DNA from: Desulfovibrionaceae bacterium
Lineage (GTDB): Bacteria > Desulfobacterota > Desulfovibrionia > Desulfovibrionales > Desulfovibrionaceae
Assembly (NCBI GenBank): GCA_009773665.1
Contig: WSYE01000009.1
Location: forward strand, 1-64,000
Direction of reading: 5' to 3'
DNA: 64,000 nucleotides
A program made the position numbers and the translations under genes. The notes beneath the pieces were generated by a model, which saw nothing but the letters and a program-made list of their open reading frames with translations, ran no database searches and had not been told where the DNA came from. Of the stretch, positions 8,828 to 19,666 are shown in pieces (the stretch's first letter is position 1; every line of letters begins with the position of its first letter).

Positions 8828-9280
8828 TTATAATTTTATGAACTCTGAATGTTCTGCTCCCTTCAGAAGCAAGAGCCAGAGCGGCTTACAGCGGATCACC
8901 TCGATTTGCGGCGCTGCGAGAAAGTCCCGCAGGTGGGGGTGTCTGGCGGCGAGAAATGTCAGGATTCTTGCCTTCTCCTGCTCACCTTCAACAGGGGACA
9001 GCTCACAGCCCACGGTCAGGGCCCTGGTTTGGGTCCTGGTTTGGGGAGTATTTCGGGCCATGGCCTTCTCCCGCTCGTCGATCAGCAGGGCCATGTTGGG
9101 GTTTCTCTTCAGGTTGGCCCACTTGCGCGAGTTTGCGGGCGTGGCCATATGGATGTATTGCAGGTCCGGCTCCACGGCATAGCTCATGAGAGAGGCGTGC
9201 GGCACGTCGTCCGCGCTGGTTGCCAGCACGCACAGGTCGAGCTCGCGGATCATCCGGGCCATCTCTTCGGGGATGGGCAT
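8828..9280 (-). CDS. Pyridoxamine 5'-phosphate oxidase-like (FMN-binding split barrel) protein
   Basis: 150 aa; LCVLATSADDVPHASLMSYAVEPDLQYIHMATPANSRKWANLKRNPNMALLID. Confidence 0.8.
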   Translation of the reverse strand: MPIPEEMARMIRELDLCVLATSADDVPHASLMSYAVEPDLQYIHMATPANSRKWANLKRNPNMALLIDEREKAMARNTPQTRTQTRALTVGCELSPVEGEQEKARILTFLAARHPHLRDFLAAPQIEVIRCKPLWLLLLKGAEHSEFIKL

Positions 9281-9331
9281 GCAGTCCTCCGTGAATATTC
9301 GTAACGATTCAAACTGATTTTACCAGAAACC

Positions 9332-9994
9332 ATGCACAGTCTACAAGAAAAGCTTGCCGCATCGCGGCAGTTCCTGACTTCGCTCGCAGCCAAACACGAC
9401 CCCGCACGCATAGCCGTGGCCTGGACCGCCGGGAAGGACTCCACTGTGGTCCTGGACCTCTGGCGCGAGGTTCTAGGCGGCCCGGTCACGGCCATCAACC
9501 TGGACACCGGGTGCAAATTCCCCGAGATACTCGCGCTGCGCGACAGACTGGCGGGAGAGTGGGGCGTAACCCTCCACGTGGCCAGGCCTCTGCCTGAGGA
9601 TATCCCCTCCGTGATCGCCGCCGACAAGCTGGCCTGCTGCGGCGCGCTGAAAGTCCGGCCTTTGAGGCGGATCATGGCGGAACTCGGTCTTAAGGTTCTC
9701 CTTACAGGAATACGGGCCGACGAGAACCCCAGCCGTACCGATCTTTCCCACCTGGAGGACCGGCAAGGCTACACGCAGGCAAACCCCATCCTGGACTGGA
9801 CCGAGATGGACGTCTGGGCGCATACCACTGCTCACGGTCTGCCATACTGCACGCTCTACGACCAGGGGTACCGGTCACTCGGTTGCGTGCCCTGCACGGC
9901 CAGGGTCGCCGGGGCGGGACAGGGCGAGCGCGACGGGCGCGACCAGGAGAAAGAGGCCCGCATGGCCGAACTCAGGGCGCTCGGCTACTTCTGA
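9332..9994 (+). CDS. Phosphoadenosine phosphosulfate reductase family protein
   Basis: AVAWTAGKDSTVVLDLWREV (PP-loop), GYRSLGCVPCTARV C-terminal motif. Confidence 0.85.
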   Translation: MHSLQEKLAASRQFLTSLAAKHDPARIAVAWTAGKDSTVVLDLWREVLGGPVTAINLDTGCKFPEILALRDRLAGEWGVTLHVARPLPEDIPSVIAADKLACCGALKVRPLRRIMAELGLKVLLTGIRADENPSRTDLSHLEDRQGYTQANPILDWTEMDVWAHTTAHGLPYCTLYDQGYRSLGCVPCTARVAGAGQGERDGRDQEKEARMAELRALGYF

Positions 9995-10034
9995 TTGGCT
10001 TTGGCGGGGAAATCCGCTAGAATTCCTGCCTCCC

Positions 10035-11153
10035 ATGAGCCACCAACACCATACCACAAACGCCGCCTCGCACATCGTCCGGCACGCCACACGGGTCATC
10101 CGCCTCGGGGACATGTTCCTGGGCGGCGACAACCCCATCCGCGTCCAGTCCATGACCAACACCGACACCCGCGACGTGGCCGCGTCCACCGCGCAGGTTC
10201 TGGCCCTGGCCGCCGCCGGGTGCGAGATCGTCCGGCTGGCCGTCCCCGACGAACAGGCTGCTGTGGCGCTCAAGGCCATCAAGGCCGCTTCGCCCGTGCC
10301 CATCATCGCGGACATCCACTTCGACTACCGGCTGGCCCTCAAGTCGCTGGAGGCCGGTGTTGACGGCCTGCGCATCAACCCCGGCAACATCGGCGGCCAG
10401 GACAAGGTGGCAACGGTGGTGCGCGCCGCCAAGGATCACGGCGCGCCGATCCGCATCGGGGTCAACTCCGGTTCGGTGGAGAAGCACCTGCTGGAGAAGT
10501 TCGGCGGGCCGACCCCTGCCGCCATGGTGGAGAGCGCCCTGGAGCACGTACGCATGCTCGAGGACGAGAATTTCGACCAGATAAAGATTTCGCTCAAGTC
10601 CTCCTCGGTTCCGGCCACCATCGCGGCCTATTCGCTGCTGGCCAAGGAGGTGGACTACCCCCTGCACATCGGCGTCACCGAGGCCGGGACGCCTCTTCGC
10701 GGCGCGACCAAGTCCGGTGTGGGGCTGGGTGTGCTCTTGTGGATGGGCCTTGGCGACACGCTGCGCGTCTCGCTGACCGGCGATCCGCTGACGGAGATGG
10801 TCGCTGCCTGGGAGATCCTGCGCTGCCTGGGAATCCGCGAACGCGGGCCGGAGATCGTCTCCTGCCCCACTTGCGGCAGAACGGAGATCGATCTGGCCGG
10901 GCTTGCCGAGGCCGTGGAAAAGAAACTTCGCGACGTGAAGACGCCCATCAAGGTCGCCGTGATGGGCTGTGTGGTGAATGGGCCGGGAGAGGCCCGCGAG
11001 GCCGACATCGGCCTGGCTGGTGGCCGCGACTGCGCCGTCATCTTCCGCAAGGGAGAGGTGGTGCGCAAGGTGCGCGGCGAGGCCAACGTGTTGACGGAAT
11101 TCATGAAAGAACTCGATCAGACAATCAGGGAGTTTGAAGACAGATGCGCCTGA
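10035..11153 (+). CDS. ispG: 4-hydroxy-3-methylbut-2-en-1-yl diphosphate synthase
   Basis: [61 protein letters not shown] motifs. Confidence 0.97.
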   Translation: MSHQHHTTNAASHIVRHATRVIRLGDMFLGGDNPIRVQSMTNTDTRDVAASTAQVLALAAAGCEIVRLAVPDEQAAVALKAIKAASPVPIIADIHFDYRLALKSLEAGVDGLRINPGNIGGQDKVATVVRAAKDHGAPIRIGVNSGSVEKHLLEKFGGPTPAAMVESALEHVRMLEDENFDQIKISLKSSSVPATIAAYSLLAKEVDYPLHIGVTEAGTPLRGATKSGVGLGVLLWMGLGDTLRVSLTGDPLTEMVAAWEILRCLGIRERGPEIVSCPTCGRTEIDLAGLAEAVEKKLRDVKTPIKVAVMGCVVNGPGEAREADIGLAGGRDCAVIFRKGEVVRKVRGEANVLTEFMKELDQTIREFEDRCA

Positions 11154-12868
11154 GCAAATACTACGCCCCCACCCTCAAGGAAGACCCCGCGGACGCCGAA
11201 GTCGTCAGCCACAAACTGATGCTGCGCGCGGGCATGATCCGCAAGCTCACCTCGGGCATCTACACTTTTCTCCCACTGGGGCTTCGGTCGCTGAACAAGG
11301 CCGCCCGCATTGTGCGCGAGGAAATGGACCGCGCCGGGGCGCTGGAAATCCTCATGCCCGGCGTCCAGCCCGCCGACCTGTGGCAGGAGACGGGCCGCTG
11401 GGAGTTCTACGGTAAGGAGCTCCTGCGCTTCGAGGATCGCCACGGGCGCGCCTACTGCCTCGGGCCTACCCACGAGGAGGTCGTCACCGACCTGGTGCGC
11501 AACGAGGTGCGCTCCTACCGCCAGCTGCCCCTGAACCTGTATCAGGTGCAGTTCAAGTTCCGCGACGAGATCAGGCCCCGCTTCGGCCTCATGCGCGGGC
11601 GCGAGTTCCTGATGAAGGACGCCTATTCCTTCGACAAGGACGAGGAAGGCGCCATGGCCAGCTACAAGAACATGTACGAGGCCTACTGCCGCATCTTCAC
11701 CCGCCTGGGGCTCAATTTTAGGGCCGTGGAGGCCGACACCGGCTCCATCGGCGGCAACTACTCCCACGAGTTCATGGTGCTGGCCGACACCGGCGAGGAC
11801 ACCATCGCCGCCTGCCCGGCCTGCGAATATGGCGCAAACCTGGAAAAGGCCGAGGCCGTGCTGCCTGACGCCACGAAGCCCCCGGTCTGCCAGGCTTATG
11901 AGCTGGTGGCTACTCCCGGCCAGCACACGGTTGAGGAGGTCGCCGCCTTTTTGTCCGTGGAGCCCCTCGCCGTGGTGAAGACGCTGCTGTTCGACGTGGA
12001 CGGAAAGCCCGTGGCCGCTCTGGTGCGCGGCGACCGCGAGCTGAACGACGTGAAGCTCAAGAACGCCCTGAACGCCCAAAATGTCGCACTGGCCACGCCG
12101 GAGCAGGTCCAGGCCTGGACCAAGGCCCCCGTGGGCTTCGCCGGGCCGGTGGGACTGTCCGTAGAGACTATTCTGGCTGACCGTGAGCTGTCGCTGGGCA
12201 CCGACTGGGTCGTGGGAGCCAACGCAGCGGACGCGCACCTCAAGCACGTGGATCTGGACCGCGACGCAACAATCACCAGCTACGCCGACCTGCGCTCCGT
12301 TTGCATCGGAGACCCCTGCCCCAAGTGCGGGGCAGGGCTGACGCTGCCCCGAGGCATCGAGGTCGGCCATGTGTTCAAGCTGGGCTACAAGTATTCTGAG
12401 TCCATGAAGGCCTCATTCCTGGACGAGCAGGGCAAGGACAGGCTTCTGTACATGGGCTGTTACGGCATCGGCGTGTCGCGCGTGGTGGCGGCCTGCATCG
12501 AGCAGAACCACGACGCCAATGGCATCGCCTTCCCGCCCGCCCTGGCCCCGTACGAAGTGGCCGTGCTCTGTCTGGACCCCAAGGGTGAGCCCATGGGCAA
12601 GGCCAAGGAAATCTACGGCTGGCTCCAGGACCAGGGTATGGACGCCCTGCTGGACGACCGCGACGAGCGCCCCGGCGTCAAGTTCAAGGACGTGGACCTG
12701 ATGGGCATGCCCATGCAGATCGTCATCGGCGGCAAGGGACTGGCGCGCGGCGTGGTGGAAGTGAAGGACCGGCGCACGGGCGAGAAGTCCGAGCTTCCCG
12801 TGGAGGGCTTCCAGGAAGCCTTCAAGACATGGCGCGAAGCGGTGCAGGCCGGGTGGAACGCCCGCTAG
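11144..12868 (+). CDS. proS: Prolyl-tRNA synthetase
   Basis: [84 protein letters not shown]. Confidence 0.97.
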   Translation: MRLSKYYAPTLKEDPADAEVVSHKLMLRAGMIRKLTSGIYTFLPLGLRSLNKAARIVREEMDRAGALEILMPGVQPADLWQETGRWEFYGKELLRFEDRHGRAYCLGPTHEEVVTDLVRNEVRSYRQLPLNLYQVQFKFRDEIRPRFGLMRGREFLMKDAYSFDKDEEGAMASYKNMYEAYCRIFTRLGLNFRAVEADTGSIGGNYSHEFMVLADTGEDTIAACPACEYGANLEKAEAVLPDATKPPVCQAYELVATPGQHTVEEVAAFLSVEPLAVVKTLLFDVDGKPVAALVRGDRELNDVKLKNALNAQNVALATPEQVQAWTKAPVGFAGPVGLSVETILADRELSLGTDWVVGANAADAHLKHVDLDRDATITSYADLRSVCIGDPCPKCGAGLTLPRGIEVGHVFKLGYKYSESMKASFLDEQGKDRLLYMGCYGIGVSRVVAACIEQNHDANGIAFPPALAPYEVAVLCLDPKGEPMGKAKEIYGWLQDQGMDALLDDRDERPGVKFKDVDLMGMPMQIVIGGKGLARGVVEVKDRRTGEKSELPVEGFQEAFKTWREAVQAGWNAR

Positions 12869-12945
12869 CCCCGGCTAGCTGTCTGTCTGGATACGAAGTG
12901 GCGTTTCCCGGGCATGCGGCCTGGGAAACGCCTGAACCACTATGC

Positions 12946-12983
12946 GGGATTCCAAAGGGTGAAGCCTTTTGGCCGCCGGAGGC
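12946..12983. repeat. Dispersed hairpin repeat, copy 1
   Basis: gggattccaaagggtgaagccttttggccgccggaggc, near match to 42192-42230. Confidence 0.7.
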
Positions 12984-13034
12984 GTCACCCACGACGATGT
13001 CCGACACCTTGAACAGCTTCCGAGCAGCCTGACG

Positions 13035-14501
13035 ATGCCGCATATCTTCCGCGTCGGCGAGATAACCCGCGCCCTGAAGGACGTGGTGGAAGGGCAGTTC
13101 CCCTTTGTGCAGGTGCGCGGGCAGGTGTCCAACCTGGCGCGTCCCGCTTCGGGGCACGTGTACTTCTCGCTGAAGGACGAAGAGGCGCTCCTGAACGTGG
13201 TCTGGTTCAAGGGCAGCCAGTCCGGCGTCTCCCTGAACCAGACCGAGCGCTACGATCCCCTGACCGGCGAAGTCTTGCAGGAAGGGGAGGGCGGCTCGGC
13301 CTGGCTGGCGGACGGCCTGGAGGTTCTCTGCGCCGGGCGGCTCACGGTGTACGCACCGCGCGGGGCCTACCAGATGGTGGCCGAGATGGTTCAGGACATG
13401 GGCCTGGGCAAGCTCTACCAGGAGTTCGAGGCCCTGAAGCGCACGCTGGCCGCGCGCGGCTGGTTCGCCCAGGAGCGAAAGCGCGCTCTGCCGCCGCATC
13501 CCACGCGCGTGGCCGTGATCACGGCCCCCACGGGTGCGGCCATCAGGGATTTTTTGCGTGTGGGCAGCGCACGCGGCACGGGCAGCGAAATACGCATTTT
13601 CCCGGCCCTGGTGCAGGGCGAGGCCGCCCCGCGTGAGATCACCCAGGCTCTGGACGCGGCCTGCGCGGACGGCTGGCCCGAGGTGGTGGTGCTCATTCGC
13701 GGCGGCGGCTCCATCGAGGACCTGTGGGCCTTCAACACCGAGGCCGTGGCCGGTGCCATAGAGCGCTGTCCGGTTCCGGTGCTGTGCGGCGTGGGCCATG
13801 AGGTGGACACCACCATCGCGGACATGGTGGCCGACGTGCGCGCGGCCACGCCCAGCCACGCGGCCCAGCTGCTGTGGCCGGAGCGTACCGTGCTGGCGCA
13901 GCGCGCCGACGAGGCCGAGATGGCCCTTACGCGGGTGTTCGCGAGATTTCTGGCCGCCAGGGAGCAGGCTCTTTCGCGCCTGGACAAGGCGCTTGGCTGG
14001 CTTTCTCCCGCCGGGCAGGTGCGCCGCCTGGAAGAGCGTCTGGAGCAGGCCGTTTCGCGGCTTGCGCGGACGGGCCAAGCCATGACGCAGCAGCCGGAGC
14101 GCGCCTTGTCCGACGCCTCTGCCAGGCTGTTGCGTGCCGGGCGCGTGATTCCGGAGAAAGCGGGCATGCGCCTGGATGGGCTCACGCATCGCCTGGGCGC
14201 TTTCGGCCCCGGCTGGCTGGACGGCCTGGAGTCCCGGCTGGGCGAAGCCTCGCGCCGTCTGGACGCTGCCGGTGCGCTGGCTGGAGAACGGACGCAGGCG
14301 CGCCTTGCGCTTCTGGAAGCGCGCCTTGCGGGCCTGGACCCGCGAAAGCCCCTGGAGCGCGGCTACGCCCTGGCTCGCAAGGCCGACGGAACATTTCTGC
14401 GCCGGGTGGACGAGGTCCGGCCCGGCGACCAATTGGACATCGTTGTCCAGGACGGCACGGTGAAAACCGGCGTCACCTCAGTGGAGCGACATTCATCATG
14501 A
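13035..14501 (+). CDS. xseA: Exodeoxyribonuclease VII large subunit
   Basis: OB-fold VRGQVSNLARPASGHVYFSLKDEEALLNVVWF; RGGGSIEDLWAFNTEAVA; ORF can extend to 12969 (TTG). Confidence 0.95.
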   Translation: MPHIFRVGEITRALKDVVEGQFPFVQVRGQVSNLARPASGHVYFSLKDEEALLNVVWFKGSQSGVSLNQTERYDPLTGEVLQEGEGGSAWLADGLEVLCAGRLTVYAPRGAYQMVAEMVQDMGLGKLYQEFEALKRTLAARGWFAQERKRALPPHPTRVAVITAPTGAAIRDFLRVGSARGTGSEIRIFPALVQGEAAPREITQALDAACADGWPEVVVLIRGGGSIEDLWAFNTEAVAGAIERCPVPVLCGVGHEVDTTIADMVADVRAATPSHAAQLLWPERTVLAQRADEAEMALTRVFARFLAAREQALSRLDKALGWLSPAGQVRRLEERLEQAVSRLARTGQAMTQQPERALSDASARLLRAGRVIPEKAGMRLDGLTHRLGAFGPGWLDGLESRLGEASRRLDAAGALAGERTQARLALLEARLAGLDPRKPLERGYALARKADGTFLRRVDEVRPGDQLDIVVQDGTVKTGVTSVERHSS

Positions 14502-15403
14502 TTCTTCGCGCGCTGCTTGCCCTTCTGCTTCTGGTCCTGACCGCGACGGCCCAGGCCGCCGTGCTGACGGAAGGTCCGTTGTCCGTCACCGTGCCGGAGT
14601 CCGTGGGCGAAGGGCAGATATTCCTGGTGGAGATAAGCCTGACCAACCAGGTGGAGACCGTCCTGGTGGAGTGGATGGGCCGCGCCACCGAAGTGACCAT
14701 GACCAAGCGCGGCAACGCCTTCAAAGGTGAGCTGCTCCTCGGCGCGGGCCTTGGAACCAAACACGCGCCCCAGACCATCCTGGTGGAGGCGCTACGCCCC
14801 AACAGGCGCGAGATGGTGCTCGGCAAGATCGCCGTGACCGCCGTGGCCTTTCCTGAACAGCGCCTGAGCCTGCCGCCGTCAATGGTCACGCCGTCCAAGG
14901 AAAATCTGGCCCGCATCAAGCGTGAGCAGGAGCAGGTCAATGCTGTCCTGGCCGTGGCCAGCCCGAGGAAATTCTGGAATTTCCCCTTCCTGCGCCCCGT
15001 TCCCGGCGAAGTGACCAGCGCCTTCGGCCTACGCCGCATCCTGAACGGCCAGCCCAGGAGCCCCCATTCCGGCATCGACCTCGACGCCATGATGGCGGAC
15101 CCGGTGCTGGCCGCCAACCAGGGCCGCGTGGCGCTCACCGGTGATTTCTATTTCAACGGCAAGTCGGTGTTCCTGGACCACGGGCAGGGCGTGTACACCA
15201 TGTATTTCCATCTCTCGCGCATCGACGTGACGCCCGGACAGCACGTGGAGCGGGGGCATCTGGTGGGCCTTGCGGGCTCCACGGGCCGCTCCACCGGGCC
15301 GCACCTGCATTTCGGCATGAAGATTCTGGGCCAGTCTGTTGACCCCATGCCCCTTTTCACGGCAGGAGGAGCGTTCGACCGGCAGGCCAAGGGGGGCTCA
15401 TGA
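14498..15403 (+). CDS. M23 family metallopeptidase (LytM-like)
   Basis: Signal peptide MILRALLALLLLVLTATAQAA; HSGIDLDA...GSTGRSTGPHLHFGMKI; ATGA overlap with xseA. Confidence 0.92.
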   Translation: MILRALLALLLLVLTATAQAAVLTEGPLSVTVPESVGEGQIFLVEISLTNQVETVLVEWMGRATEVTMTKRGNAFKGELLLGAGLGTKHAPQTILVEALRPNRREMVLGKIAVTAVAFPEQRLSLPPSMVTPSKENLARIKREQEQVNAVLAVASPRKFWNFPFLRPVPGEVTSAFGLRRILNGQPRSPHSGIDLDAMMADPVLAANQGRVALTGDFYFNGKSVFLDHGQGVYTMYFHLSRIDVTPGQHVERGHLVGLAGSTGRSTGPHLHFGMKILGQSVDPMPLFTAGGAFDRQAKGGS

Positions 15404-15630
15404 GCGCTCGGAAAGACAGTTTCGAAAAGAATATGGACAGGTTGCAGCAGATAGTCGATCAGTTGGAGTCGGGCGAGCTGCCCCTTGAGAAAGGCGTTGC
15501 CCTGTACAAGGAAGGACAGACCCTGGCCGGAGCCTGCCGCAAACAGCTCAGCGAGGCGCGGCAGGTGGTGAGCCAGGTGACGCCGGACGGCCTGTCGCCT
15601 TTCAATGCGGATTCGATCGAGGAGAACTGA
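15400..15630 (+). CDS. xseB: Exodeoxyribonuclease VII small subunit
   Basis: FEKNMDRLQQIVDQLESGELPLEKGVALYKEGQTLAGACRKQL. Confidence 0.95.
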   Translation: MSARKDSFEKNMDRLQQIVDQLESGELPLEKGVALYKEGQTLAGACRKQLSEARQVVSQVTPDGLSPFNADSIEEN

Positions 15631-15631
15631 A

Positions 15632-16519
15632 GTGCCGGTCAAACAACGTCTGATGAATTACGCTGGTGAGGTCGAGTCGTTCCTTCGCGGTTCCCTCAAG
15701 GGGCGATGCATCCCCCCCGGCCTTCTTGAATCCATGGAATACAGCCTGCTTGCGGGCGGCAAGCGCCTTCGCCCGGTGCTCTGCCTGTGTTTCGCCAGGA
15801 TGCTCGGAGCAGAGTCCAAATCAGTGATGGGCTTCGCGGCCTCCTTCGAGTTCATCCACACCTATTCGCTCATCCACGACGACCTCCCGGCTATGGACGA
15901 CGACGACCTGCGCAGGGGACGACCCTCCAACCACAAGGTCTTCGGGGAGGCCATGGCCATTCTGGCGGGCGACGGACTTCTTACAGAAGCATTCGGCCTG
16001 ATGGCCCAGGCGGCCTGCGGCTTGCCGCCGGAGCGGGTTGTCCGGGCCATTGGCGTCCTGGCCCACGCGGCCGGAGCCGCCGGAATGGTGGGCGGACAGG
16101 CCCTGGACATGGCCTATACCGCTAAGGCGGGCGTGAGCCTGGAAGAGCTGCGCGAGATGCAGGCGTTGAAAACCGGGGCGCTCATCACAGCGGCCTGCGT
16201 CTGTGGGGCCGAGCTTGCCGGAGCAGGCGACGACCAGCTCCTGCGCGCCAGGAGCTACGGCCAGTCCATGGGGGCGGCCTTCCAGATAGTGGACGACGTG
16301 CTGGACGTGATAGGCGATGAAAAAACGCTGGGCAAGCCCGTCGGTTCCGATGAGGAGCAGGGCAAGACCACCTATCCGGCGCTTATCGGCGTGGACCGGA
16401 GCATGGATCTGGCCCGGCGCCATGTGGCCCAGGCCGTGGAGAGCCTCTCGCCTTTCGAGGGCGAGGAGGCCCAGTTCCTGCGCGATCTGGCCAAGTACAT
16501 GATAGACCGCGTCAGCTGA
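15632..16519 (+). CDS. ispA: Polyprenyl (farnesyl/geranyl) diphosphate synthase
   Basis: GGKRLRPVL, HDDLPAMDDDDLRRGRPSNHK, IVDDVLD motifs; GTG start after ggagaa. Confidence 0.94.
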   Translation: MPVKQRLMNYAGEVESFLRGSLKGRCIPPGLLESMEYSLLAGGKRLRPVLCLCFARMLGAESKSVMGFAASFEFIHTYSLIHDDLPAMDDDDLRRGRPSNHKVFGEAMAILAGDGLLTEAFGLMAQAACGLPPERVVRAIGVLAHAAGAAGMVGGQALDMAYTAKAGVSLEELREMQALKTGALITAACVCGAELAGAGDDQLLRARSYGQSMGAAFQIVDDVLDVIGDEKTLGKPVGSDEEQGKTTYPALIGVDRSMDLARRHVAQAVESLSPFEGEEAQFLRDLAKYMIDRVS

Positions 16520-16636
16520 CGCCTGATTTCGGTAATTTTGCTCCCGGCACGCAGTTTTTTGTCGTGCCGAAACAATGCCAGCCTTTCCGGCGGCCGGAAT
16601 CCGGCTCCTGAAACGCACCAGGGAGAAAGCCAACGC

Positions 16637-18547
16637 ATGTCTCTGCTCGACGGACATCCCCTGACCATGCTCTCGCGCGTGAATTCACCTTCGGACCTTG
16701 CCGGACTTTCCGCCGAGGAACTCTCCCTGCTGGCTGCCGACGTACGCGAACTCATCATCGGCACGGTCTCCGAGAACGGGGGACATCTGGCCCCGTCGCT
16801 CGGCGTGGTGGAACTCACCCTGGCCATGCTCAAGGTGTTCGACCCCGCCACTGACAAGTACGTGTGGGACGTGGGGCATCAGGCCTACGCCTACAAGATC
16901 CTCACCGGACGGCGCGACACCTTCCACACCCTGCGCACCCAGAACGGGGTCAGCGGTTTTCCGCGCATGGCCGAGAGCCCCTACGACCACTTCGGCACCG
17001 GGCATTCCAGCACCTCCATCTCGGCGGCCTCGGGCATGGCCATGGCCCGCGACGTGCTGGGCAGGTCCAACAAGGTGCTGGCCATCATCGGCGACGGCTC
17101 CATGACCGCCGGACTGGCCTACGAGGGCCTTAACCAGGCCGGAGGGGACGAGCGCGACCTTGTCGTGGTCTTGAACGACAACAAGATGTCCATCTCCAAG
17201 AATGTGGGAGCGTTGTCGCTGTTTCTGTCGCGTAAGCTCTCCAACCGCTGGATTACCCGCGCCAAGCGGGAGTTCGAGTCCGTGGCCAAGCTCATGCCCT
17301 TCGGCCAGGAAATGGTGGAGATAATAAAGCGCGGGGAAGAGTCCTTCAAAGGCTTCTTTACGCCGGGCATGCTCTTCGAGGCCTTCCATTTTAATTACGT
17401 CGGCCCCATCGACGGCCATGACCTGCCCAAGCTCATTTCCGTTTTCAAGGAAGTGCGCGAGATGAGCGGCCCGGTGCTGGTGCACGTGCTCACCCAGAAG
17501 GGACGTGGCTACACCCCGGCGGAAGAAAACCCCACCTACTACCACGGGGTCGGCTCCTTCGAGCCGGAAACCGGGGAGATCATCAAGCTCTCTCCCTCCA
17601 AGCTGCCCACCTACACCGACGTGTTTGGCGACACCCTGTGCAAGATGGCCGCCAAGGACCCGCGCATCGTGGCCATCACCGCCGCCATGCCCGAGGGGAC
17701 CGGGCTGTCCTGCTTCTCGCAGCTTTTCCCGGACCGCTTTGTGGACGTGGGCATCTGTGAGCAGCACGCCGTCACTTTCGCGGCAGGTCTGGCCACCCAG
17801 GGGCTGAAACCCCTGGTAGCCATCTACTCCACGTTCCTGCAACGCTCCTACGATCAGATCGTCCACGACGTCTGCCTGCAGAACTTGCCCGTCACCCTGT
17901 GCCTGGATCGGGGCGGACTGGTGGGAGAGGACGGAGCCACGCACCACGGCGTTTTCGACATCTCCTTCCTGCGCCATATTCCGAACCTTGTGGTCATGGC
18001 TCCCAAGGACGAGGCCGAATTGCAGCGCATGCTGGCAACAGCCATGACCCACGAAGGCCCGGTGGCCATCCGCTACCTGCGAGGCGTGGGCATCGGCGCG
18101 GAATTGTCCGAGAATCCGACCCCCGTGCCCATCGGCAACGGCGAATTGCTGCGCGACGGCAAGGACGCCGTGATCATCGCCATCGGCAGCCGGGTATTGC
18201 CTGCCCTCCAGGCGGCCACAGAACTGGAGGCCGAAACAGGGCTGTCCGTGGCCGTGTACAACGCCCGCTTCGTGAAGCCCCTGCCCGAGGTTGATCTGCT
18301 GGAGCTGGCCGGACGCTTCGCCAAAATCCTCACCGTCGAGGAAAATGCGTTGCAGGGCGGATTCGGATCAGCAGTTCTGGAATTCTTGAGCGATGCCGGA
18401 GCGTTGAAAGGCCAGACCGTGAAACGCCTGGGTATCCCCGACCACTTCGTGGAGCACGGCCCGCAGAAGGCCCTGCGCGAGATGCTGGGCATCCATAAAC
18501 AAGGGATCAAGACAGCGGTGCAAACGCTGGCAGGAGGCGGCAAGTGA
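16637..18547 (+). CDS. dxs: 1-deoxy-D-xylulose-5-phosphate synthase
   Basis: LAADVRELIIGTVSENGGHLAPSLGVVELTLAM; GTGHSSTSISAASGMA; DRGGLVGEDGATHHGVFD. Confidence 0.97.
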   Translation: MSLLDGHPLTMLSRVNSPSDLAGLSAEELSLLAADVRELIIGTVSENGGHLAPSLGVVELTLAMLKVFDPATDKYVWDVGHQAYAYKILTGRRDTFHTLRTQNGVSGFPRMAESPYDHFGTGHSSTSISAASGMAMARDVLGRSNKVLAIIGDGSMTAGLAYEGLNQAGGDERDLVVVLNDNKMSISKNVGALSLFLSRKLSNRWITRAKREFESVAKLMPFGQEMVEIIKRGEESFKGFFTPGMLFEAFHFNYVGPIDGHDLPKLISVFKEVREMSGPVLVHVLTQKGRGYTPAEENPTYYHGVGSFEPETGEIIKLSPSKLPTYTDVFGDTLCKMAAKDPRIVAITAAMPEGTGLSCFSQLFPDRFVDVGICEQHAVTFAAGLATQGLKPLVAIYSTFLQRSYDQIVHDVCLQNLPVTLCLDRGGLVGEDGATHHGVFDISFLRHIPNLVVMAPKDEAELQRMLATAMTHEGPVAIRYLRGVGIGAELSENPTPVPIGNGELLRDGKDAVIIAIGSRVLPALQAATELEAETGLSVAVYNARFVKPLPEVDLLELAGRFAKILTVEENALQGGFGSAVLEFLSDAGALKGQTVKRLGIPDHFVEHGPQKALREMLGIHKQGIKTAVQTLAGGGK

Positions 18548-19137
18548 TCTCCCTCATTCTGTGCCATCCCACGCCGGGCAGCTTCAACCACGCCATTGCG
18601 GATCGGGCCAGGACGGCACTTGAGGCCACGGGGCACGAGGTTGCCTTCCACGACCTGTACGCCGAACGTTTCGCCCCGGTGCTGCCCGGCATCGAGGTCG
18701 CCCGTGACGGGTTCGTCCCGGATTTCGTGGCACGGCACTGCAACGAGATAGCCGAGGCCTCGGGAATCGTGGTGGTGCACCCCAACTGGTGGGGCATGCC
18801 CCCGGCGGTGCTCACTGGCTGGGTGGACAGGGTGATGCGCCCTGGACTCGCTTACGAGTTTCTGGAAGGCGACAGCGGCGAAGGAGTTCCGCAAGGGCTT
18901 CTGAAAGCATCGAGCGCGCTGGTGTTCAACACCGCCAATACCAGCTTCGAGCGGGAGGCACAGGTGTTCGGCGATCCTTTGGAGCGCATCTGGAAGGACT
19001 GCGTGTTCGGGCTGTGCGGTGTGAACGATTTCCACCGCCGCACGTTTTCCGTGGTGGTCACGTCCACGCCAGAGGAGCGCGCCTTGTGGCTTGACGAGGT
19101 GGATGCCACCGTCAGGCGCGTTTTCGCCAAGAACTAG
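18544..19137 (+). CDS. NAD(P)H-dependent oxidoreductase (flavodoxin-like fold)
   Basis: ISLILCHPTPGSFNHAIA...VVVHPNWWGMPPAVLTGWVDRVMRPGLAYEF. Confidence 0.88.
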   Translation: MISLILCHPTPGSFNHAIADRARTALEATGHEVAFHDLYAERFAPVLPGIEVARDGFVPDFVARHCNEIAEASGIVVVHPNWWGMPPAVLTGWVDRVMRPGLAYEFLEGDSGEGVPQGLLKASSALVFNTANTSFEREAQVFGDPLERIWKDCVFGLCGVNDFHRRTFSVVVTSTPEERALWLDEVDATVRRVFAKN

Positions 19138-19161
19138 AACCGTTTCTATAAACGGTCTTTT

Positions 19162-19194
19162 AACGCCCCCGTCCTCGCGGACGGGGGCGTTTTG
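19162..19194. terminator. Bidirectional terminator between convergent genes
   Basis: aacgcccccgtcc tcgc ggacgggggcgtttt perfect stem. Confidence 0.85.
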
Positions 19195-19578
19195 CTATCT
19201 CTTGGCGATCACCTCGATCTCCACAAGCACGTCGCGCGGCAGCCGGGCGACTTCAACTCCAGAGCGCGCCGGGCAGGGCGCAGGGAAGAACGAGGCGTAT
19301 ACTTCGTTCACCGCCTGGAAATCGTTCATACTCTTGAAGAACACAGTGGCCTTCACCACGTCGGCCATGGTCAGCCCGGCGGCCTCCAGCACGGCCTTCA
19401 CATTGGTGAGAACCTGGCGGGCCTGGGTGGCCGCGTCGCCTTCCACAAGCTGCCCCGTGGCTGGGTCAATGGGTATCTGGCCGGAACAGAACAGCAGGTC
19501 GCCTGCCCACACGGCCTGGGAATACGGGCCGATGGCGGCGGGAGCATTCGCTGTTTCAACGATTTGTTTTGCGCACAT
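19195..19578 (-). CDS. ridA: RidA family reactive intermediate/imine deaminase
   Basis: [34 protein letters not shown]. Confidence 0.93.
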   Translation of the reverse strand: MCAKQIVETANAPAAIGPYSQAVWAGDLLFCSGQIPIDPATGQLVEGDAATQARQVLTNVKAVLEAAGLTMADVVKATVFFKSMNDFQAVNEVYASFFPAPCPARSGVEVARLPRDVLVEIEVIAKR

Positions 19579-19666
19579 GGATGGTCTCCAATCAGTCAGG
19601 ATGGAGTGTTCTTAGCGCACTCGGCTCACGAGGCCAAGCCAGGGCAAGGACACGCCCCCGCAGCCG

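Noticed and set aside
11117-12370. Long minus-strand ORF opposite proS (417 aa), and similar shadows such as 12822-14432, 16685-18052, 28909-30297 and 38495-40156
   Set aside because: High-GC codon bias creates long antisense open frames; the sense strand encodes clearly recognised proteins.
13874-14497. N-terminal extension of the M23 peptidase ORF back to 13874
   Set aside because: It lies out of frame within xseA; a signal peptide starts cleanly at ATG 14498.
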